Source: a virus
Length of the DNA stretch: 21,846 nucleotides
Virus record (IMG/VR): IMGVR_UViG_3300019776_000866
Span: 1 to 21,846 of that record
Direction: 5' to 3' (one strand)
Shown: piece after piece, positions 20,485 to 21,846 of the stretch
How positions within the stretch are numbered: the stretch's first letter is position 1
Layout of the letters: each line of letters opens with the position of its first letter
Notes under the pieces: model-generated
Told to the model about the DNA's origin: nothing
Database searches by the model: none
The model's input: the letters and a program-made list of their open reading frames with translations, nothing else
Position numbers and translations under genes: made by a program

Positions 20485-21846
20485 ATGAGCAGTCCTACGC
20501 TGATCATCCCGGGCGTCACGCGCCAACCGACCGGAACCGGATCGGCCAACCTCTCACTGCAGCGCACCACAACCGCTGTGGTGGTGGTGTGCGATGGGGG
20601 AACGGATGCCGAGATTCCAGCCGCGACGCCACTGCTGGCCGGGATCATGACCGCCACCATGGCCGGAGCGGTCAATGGACTGCTGTCGACCCCGGGAGGC
20701 ACTGTGTTTGGCAGGGCCCCGGGCTCCACTGGACCCGCTGGCCCGTTGGATATTGGAGATGGGTTGCTGGTTTCAGGCGGAAGAATCGACGCCTCCGTGC
20801 AGATGTCACTGGAGGTAAATGAGTTCGGACTGAAGCTTGTCAATGATGAGACGACACCTGGATCGCTGAAGTATTACGGCACAAGCGCAGCCGGCGTTAA
20901 AGGGTTTCACCCGCTCCCATCAGGATCCGGGGCAACCAATCTGGGTGTCACCACAGCTGCCAGCCAACTAACTGTCACCAGCAGCTCTGGCTCATCGGCG
21001 GTACTTCCAGCGGCGACGACCTTGCTTGCTGGAGTAATGACCGCGGACGACAAGACAAAGCTTGACGGCATCGCATCAGGAGCGACAGCCAATGCGACCA
21101 ATGCCGAACTGCGAGACCGCGGAACCCACACCGGGTCGCAGTTGGCATCCACGATTTCCGACTTTGCGGCGGCAGCCAGGGTGCAGGTTCTTGGTGCGGT
21201 TGTCGCCGGCACAAACATCACGGTGACGACCAGCGGTGCTGGCGCGACAGCGGTCACCACAATCACTGCAGCCGGGACGAATATTTCCTCTTCGAGGACG
21301 ACGACTGCTGTGACCATCACAAGCAGCACAGGCAGTAGCGGATCCATTCCTGCCGCAACGACGTCGCTTGCTGGGGTGATGACTTCGTCCGATAAAACGA
21401 AGCTGGACGGCATCGCATCAGGAGCGACAGCCAATGCGACCAATGCCGAACTGCGAGACCGCGGAACCCACACCGGGTCGCAGTTGGCATCCACGGTTTC
21501 TGACTTTACGGAGGCCGTCCGGGCGCAAGTGGCAGCAATGCTGGTTAGCGGCAGCAATGTCACCCTGACCCAAACCGGCAGCGGTGCCACCCTGCAGATC
21601 ACAGTCGCGGCAACAACTGGAGGGTCTGGGTCCACCAACCTCGGAGTCACCACGGCCGCGAGCCAACTGACTGTCACCAGCAGCTCTGGCACATCGGCGG
21701 TACTCCCTGCGGCGACGACCTCGATTGCTGGAGTGATGACGTCGACTGACAAATCCAAGCTCGATGGGATCGCGGCCGGCGCGACGGCCAATGCATCCAA
21801 TGCTGCGCTGCGGGATAGGTCCACTCACACTGGCGAGCAGCCAGCG
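20485..21846 (+). CDS. tail fibre protein, partial (454 codons, open to right edge)
   Basis: Opens with ATG at 20485, 3 nt after the preceding stop, and stays open for 454 codons to the edge. Repeated modules contain VTTAASQLTVTSSSG, LPAATTxLAGVMT, then KLDGIASGATAN, NATNAELRDRGTHTGSQL, a signature seen in many phage tail-fibre and receptor-binding proteins. KLDGIA-type motifs start at residues 193, 307 and 426. A short collagen-like stretch (GSTGPAGP) lies near residue 80. Thr/Ser/Ala-rich beta structure points to a trimeric fibre. The receptor-binding C-terminus is outside the window. Confidence 0.9.
   Translation, partial: MSSPTLIIPGVTRQPTGTGSANLSLQRTTTAVVVVCDGGTDAEIPAATPLLAGIMTATMAGAVNGLLSTPGGTVFGRAPGSTGPAGPLDIGDGLLVSGGRIDASVQMSLEVNEFGLKLVNDETTPGSLKYYGTSAAGVKGFHPLPSGSGATNLGVTTAASQLTVTSSSGSSAVLPAATTLLAGVMTADDKTKLDGIASGATANATNAELRDRGTHTGSQLASTISDFAAAARVQVLGAVVAGTNITVTTSGAGATAVTTITAAGTNISSSRTTTAVTITSSTGSSGSIPAATTSLAGVMTSSDKTKLDGIASGATANATNAELRDRGTHTGSQLASTVSDFTEAVRAQVAAMLVSGSNVTLTQTGSGATLQITVAATTGGSGSTNLGVTTAASQLTVTSSSGTSAVLPAATTSIAGVMTSTDKSKLDGIAAGATANASNAALRDRSTHTGEQPA
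21064..21153 (+). repeat. 90-bp direct repeat in tail fibre, copy 1
   Basis: These 90 bp are identical to 21406-21495. They encode the DGIASGATAN to QLAST part of the fibre module. Complete identity over silent positions indicates recent duplication or gene conversion. Confidence 0.9.
21406..21495 (+). repeat. 90-bp direct repeat in tail fibre, copy 2
   Basis: Identical to 21064-21153. A third, diverged version of the same module begins at about 21763. A further pair of related blocks stands at 20935-21022 and 21634-21720. Confidence 0.9.

Noticed and set aside
20907-21824. 305-codon minus-strand frame opposite the tail fibre
   Set aside because: It is produced by repetitive Thr/Ala-rich coding sequence on the plus strand; the Val/Ala/Pro-rich product has no protein signature.

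Overview
The window looks like a GC-rich segment of a double-stranded DNA tailed-phage (Caudoviricetes) genome or prophage, cut at both edges. The evidence is a replication block followed by a head block in canonical phage order: DEDDh exonuclease, HTH replication protein, DnaB-type helicase, terminase large subunit, portal (743 aa), scaffold-like protein, SU10/DUF5309-type major capsid protein, connector-like protein and a repetitive tail fibre. I see no integrase, rRNA, tRNA, CRISPR array, IS element or clear lysis cassette. The host cannot be named. It is probably a high-GC bacterium, and the near absence of Shine-Dalgarno sites before the late genes would suit a host lineage with weak SD dependence (for example Verrucomicrobiota or Bacteroidota), but this is only a hint.

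Region A (1-2661, minus strand) is a compact accessory operon of eight genes, the last cut by the left edge. Every one of its seven junctions is a 4-nt ATGA or GTGA overlap. Four consecutive products carry cysteine zinc-binding motifs, including an exact CCHC zinc knuckle. Two others look membrane-attached.

Region B (2703-4028, plus strand) holds a predicted lipoprotein with a 7-residue repeat and a four-helix membrane protein. Both are unrecognised and probably accessory.

Region C (4135-4694) looks like a genetic switch. Two different ribbon-helix-helix (RHH) proteins diverge from one nearly perfect dyad (4432-4491) centred on a CTTGCAAG palindrome.

Region D (4494-10646, plus strand) is the early or replication operon, again mostly with overlapping genes. 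It runs: RHH regulator, several tiny genes, a tandem HTH protein, an HTH protein, a GC-rich structured spacer, a small HTH protein, exonuclease, HTH replication protein, DnaB-like helicase and a small protein with an SSB-like acidic tail. The replication-protein gene contains an iteron array: six GGGTGCA-N5-TGCACCC units, two degenerate units, and then a second helically phased repeat. This is the best candidate for the phage replication origin.

Region E (10649-21846, plus strand) is the late packaging, head and tail operon. It is interrupted by one lower-GC gene on the opposite strand (14870-15517), which looks like a moron. Several virion proteins after the capsid gene are unrecognised. The right edge cuts a tail-fibre gene built from duplicated modules.
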